Positions 24,762-26,705 of a stretch of 26,705 nucleotides of DNA are shown piece by piece. The stretch is taken from the NCBI GenBank assembly GCA_004356305.1, contig SMXJ01000016.1, positions 1 to 26,705 on the forward strand. The letters run 5' to 3'. The stretch comes from Bacteroidota bacterium (lineage in GTDB: Bacteria; Bacteroidota; Bacteroidia; Flavobacteriales; Flavobacteriaceae). Position 1 is the stretch's first letter, and the number at the start of each line of letters is the position of its first letter. Made by a program: the position numbers and the translations under genes. Below the pieces are notes generated by a model. It made no database searches. It saw only the letters and a list, made by a program, of their open reading frames with translations, and was not told the origin of the DNA.

Positions 24762-24785
24762 GAAAATCTCACAAAAAACAATTAT

Positions 24786-26639
24786 ATGAGCAGCAAAACA
24801 GAATTTGATAACATTTCTTTCGACCTGCCCAAGAACCGATCCAACGTAATTAAAGTAATAGGCGTAGGTGGAGGTGGTAGCAATGCTATCAATCATATGT
24901 TCAGTCAGGGTATTAAAGGCGTAGATTTTGTTATTTGCAATACCGATGCACAGGCGTTGGAAAATAGTGCCGTACCAATTAAGATCCAATTGGGTGTTAC
25001 GCTTACCGAAGGTTTGGGTGCCGGAGCCAATCCCGAGATAGGGGAACAATCTGCACTGGAAAGCCTGGAGGATATTAAAAATTTATTGACCACCAATACC
25101 AAAATGGTATTTATCACAGCTGGCATGGGAGGTGGTACCGGAACAGGAGCAGCACCCGTTATTGCCAAATTAGCCAAAGAACTGGATGTTTTAACGGTGG
25201 GAATTGTAACCATCCCATTTCAATTCGAAGGGAAAATTAGAAATGAACAGGCGCAAATTGGAATAGAAAAACTTCGGGCGAATTGCGATTCCTTGATTGT
25301 TATTAATAATAATAAACTCCGGGAAGTTTACGGTAATTTAGGCTTCAAAGCCGGCTTTTCTAAAGCCGATGAAGTTTTAGCTACAGCTGCTCGTGGTATT
25401 GCCGAAGTAATTACCCATCACTACACACAAAACATCGACCTGCGCGATGCTAAGACCGTCTTGGCCAATAGTGGTACCGCCATAATGGGAAGTGCCAGTG
25501 CCAGTGGCGCTGACCGTGCGCAAGAAGCCATAAATAAGGCATTGGATTCACCGTTGTTGAATGATAACAAGATCACAGGTGCTAAAAATGTGCTTCTTTT
25601 AATCGTTTCGGGTGTTGAAGAGATCACCATAGATGAGATAGGGGAAATTAGTGATCATATTCAGGCAGAGGCAGGTCACAGTGCCAACATCATTATGGGT
25701 GTAGGAGAAGATGAGGCTTTGGAAGGTGCCATCGCTATTACCGTGATTGCCACCGGGTTTACAGCCGAACAACAAAATGATATCGTCAATACCGAAGCCA
25801 AACGAGTTATACATATCCTGGGGGATGAGCAAACAGCAGAGCAGGAATTGATGTCAAAGCCTTCGGTGATCGAAATTCCGGTTGATGAAAAAACACAAGA
25901 TCCGGTTATTAGACATACTCTGTTCGAAGAGGATGAGGGAAAGGAAAAACCAAATCCTGACAAGGTGTCTGACACAGAAATTCCTTTTGACGGGTATATA
26001 GAAACTACGGAATTGATCAAAGATATTGAGGTAAATTCTACCCTCATAGATATTCATTATTTGGCCGAATTTAAAGAAGTAAATATCAATGAGATAGATG
26101 TGAAAGATTTCGTTATCGTCGAAGCCGATAAAGAAGAACAGACTGAACCGTTTGTGGAGGTAAGTTCTTCAGAGGATGAAACAAATGAAATTGAAGAACA
26201 AATGTTGATGTTCGACTTACCGGTGAATACTTCTTCTGAAAAGGATAAACCCTCTTCCGAAGTAAAAATTGAGGATGAAGAGGGGTCAGTGACCAAAAAG
26301 ATCGAGGATATAGAAGTAAACGATGCTATCGAGGTGGTGCCGGTGACCGAAGTTACCGAAGAAGGAGTGAAGCGCTATAGTTTGGATGATTATCAGGAGA
26401 TGGAAGATACATTGATGAACGCAAAACCCGGAGATGGAAACGATGTGACTGAGGAGAAGATCGAATTTGAAACAAAAATCGTTGACAAACAAGCGAAAGA
26501 GGCTGATGAGGATGAACCGGTAGATCCATTGAATTCACCTATTTCGAAATTGTTATCCGATCGAACTGAAGAGCGAAGGAAAAAAATGAAGGAGTTCAAC
26601 TATAAGTTCAGAAACAGTGCCTCAAAATTGATGATATAG
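24786..26639 (+). CDS. ftsZ: Cell division GTPase FtsZ, apparently truncated by a frameshift
   Basis: The frame as read encodes 617 aa. The tubulin-like GTPase part (about 20-335) is complete: GVGGGGSNAI at 26-35, the tubulin signature GGGTGTGAAP at 115-124, and the synergy loop with Asn216, Asp218 and Asp221. It polymerises into the Z-ring at mid-cell. A very acidic, low-complexity linker of about 250 residues follows (about 335-590), far longer than in Escherichia coli. The basic end RTEERRKKMKEFNYKF is typical of flavobacterial FtsZ, but the frame then stops at TAG 26637-26639. The expected C-terminal peptide lies in the -1 frame from about 26628. One extra A in the A4 run at 26624-26627 would restore one frame. 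It is either a sequencing/assembly error, a real mutation, or a ribosomal slip. Confidence 0.93.
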   Translation: MSSKTEFDNISFDLPKNRSNVIKVIGVGGGGSNAINHMFSQGIKGVDFVICNTDAQALENSAVPIKIQLGVTLTEGLGAGANPEIGEQSALESLEDIKNLLTTNTKMVFITAGMGGGTGTGAAPVIAKLAKELDVLTVGIVTIPFQFEGKIRNEQAQIGIEKLRANCDSLIVINNNKLREVYGNLGFKAGFSKADEVLATAARGIAEVITHHYTQNIDLRDAKTVLANSGTAIMGSASASGADRAQEAINKALDSPLLNDNKITGAKNVLLLIVSGVEEITIDEIGEISDHIQAEAGHSANIIMGVGEDEALEGAIAITVIATGFTAEQQNDIVNTEAKRVIHILGDEQTAEQELMSKPSVIEIPVDEKTQDPVIRHTLFEEDEGKEKPNPDKVSDTEIPFDGYIETTELIKDIEVNSTLIDIHYLAEFKEVNINEIDVKDFVIVEADKEEQTEPFVEVSSSEDETNEIEEQMLMFDLPVNTSSEKDKPSSEVKIEDEEGSVTKKIEDIEVNDAIEVVPVTEVTEEGVKRYSLDDYQEMEDTLMNAKPGDGNDVTEEKIEFETKIVDKQAKEADEDEPVDPLNSPISKLLSDRTEERRKKMKEFNYKFRNSASKLMI

Positions 26640-26705
26640 AGAATCAGCCGGCTTACAAACGTATGGGAATTGAGTTGGACGAAACTGAGGATTCGAAGGA
26701 TTCAA
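26628..26705 (+). other. ftsZ: Out-of-frame C-terminal peptide of FtsZ (continues past window)
   Basis: In the -1 frame relative to ftsZ, the bases encode DDIENQPAYKRMGIELDETE and remain open to the window end. PAYKRxGIxL after a short acidic stretch is, as I recall, the conserved C-terminal segment of flavobacterial FtsZ, which binds FtsA and other partners. The segment has no start of its own near its beginning, so it is best read as part of ftsZ. Confidence 0.75.

Noticed and set aside
24740..24808. A 22-codon ORF (MNPKLIRRKSHKKQLYEQQNRI) overlapping the ftsZ start in another frame
   Set aside because: Short, partly formed by the inverted repeat and an A-rich stretch, and no ribosome-binding signal; chance is the simplest reading, though a leader peptide is not excluded.
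26645..26705. A new gene starting after ftsZ
   Set aside because: The open frame continues the FtsZ C-terminal peptide rather than starting a separate protein.
1..26705. CRISPR arrays, tRNA or rRNA genes, insertion sequences, att sites
   Set aside because: Read for repeats, cloverleaf sequences and transposase motifs on both strands; none seen. The only tandem repeat is the MraZ operator.

Overview
The window is a chromosomal stretch of a member of the Bacteroidota, almost certainly of the family Flavobacteriaceae. The evidence is the gldB-gldC gliding-motility pair, promoter boxes of the Bacteroidota form TAnnTTTG, rare Shine-Dalgarno sites, many GTG/TTG starts, a flavobacterial-type primase and FtsZ, and a division and cell-wall (dcw) cluster without murF or ddl. 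No tRNA, rRNA, CRISPR array, insertion sequence or prophage is visible. This is mostly core genome; the accessory-looking parts are the left edge and perhaps the locus at 1.6-4.1 kb.

Layout, left half. At 1-380 is the 3' end of a sulfotransferase-like gene. A polyprenyl diphosphate synthase follows, probably for the quinone side chain. At 1578-4100 are three co-directional genes: an ECF sigma factor, a single-pass membrane protein overlapping it by 14 bp (a candidate anti-sigma factor), and a secreted coiled-coil plus beta-barrel protein. They end in a good intrinsic terminator. Next comes dnaG with its own promoter. Convergent to it with no gap is a NarL-type response regulator, with nadE upstream of that on the minus strand. 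nadE and the gldB-gldC-unknown operon diverge from interleaved promoters. engB, preceded by an alpha/beta hydrolase, lies on the minus strand and overlaps the end of the gldBC operon.

Layout, right half (11.1-26.7 kb). The dcw cluster reads mraZ-rsmH-ftsL-ftsI-murE-mraY-murD-ftsW-murG-murC-ftsQ-ftsA-ftsZ, all on the plus strand. Junctions are short or overlapping, except about 60 bp before ftsL and 127 bp before ftsZ. It covers cytoplasmic Mur steps (C, D, E), the lipid steps (MraY, MurG), septal synthesis (FtsW, FtsI), divisome bridging (FtsL, FtsQ) and the Z-ring (FtsA, FtsZ). Three 10-bp direct repeats before mraZ look like the MraZ operator.

Most notable observations: (1) the ftsZ frame stops early, and the conserved C-terminal peptide continues in the -1 frame, as if one A were missing from an A run at 26624-26627; (2) the DnaG zinc-finger region lacks all four zinc ligands; (3) the response regulator has Glu in place of the phospho-acceptor Asp and His in place of one metal-binding Asp; (4) the MraZ operator occupies the place where a -33 promoter box would be.
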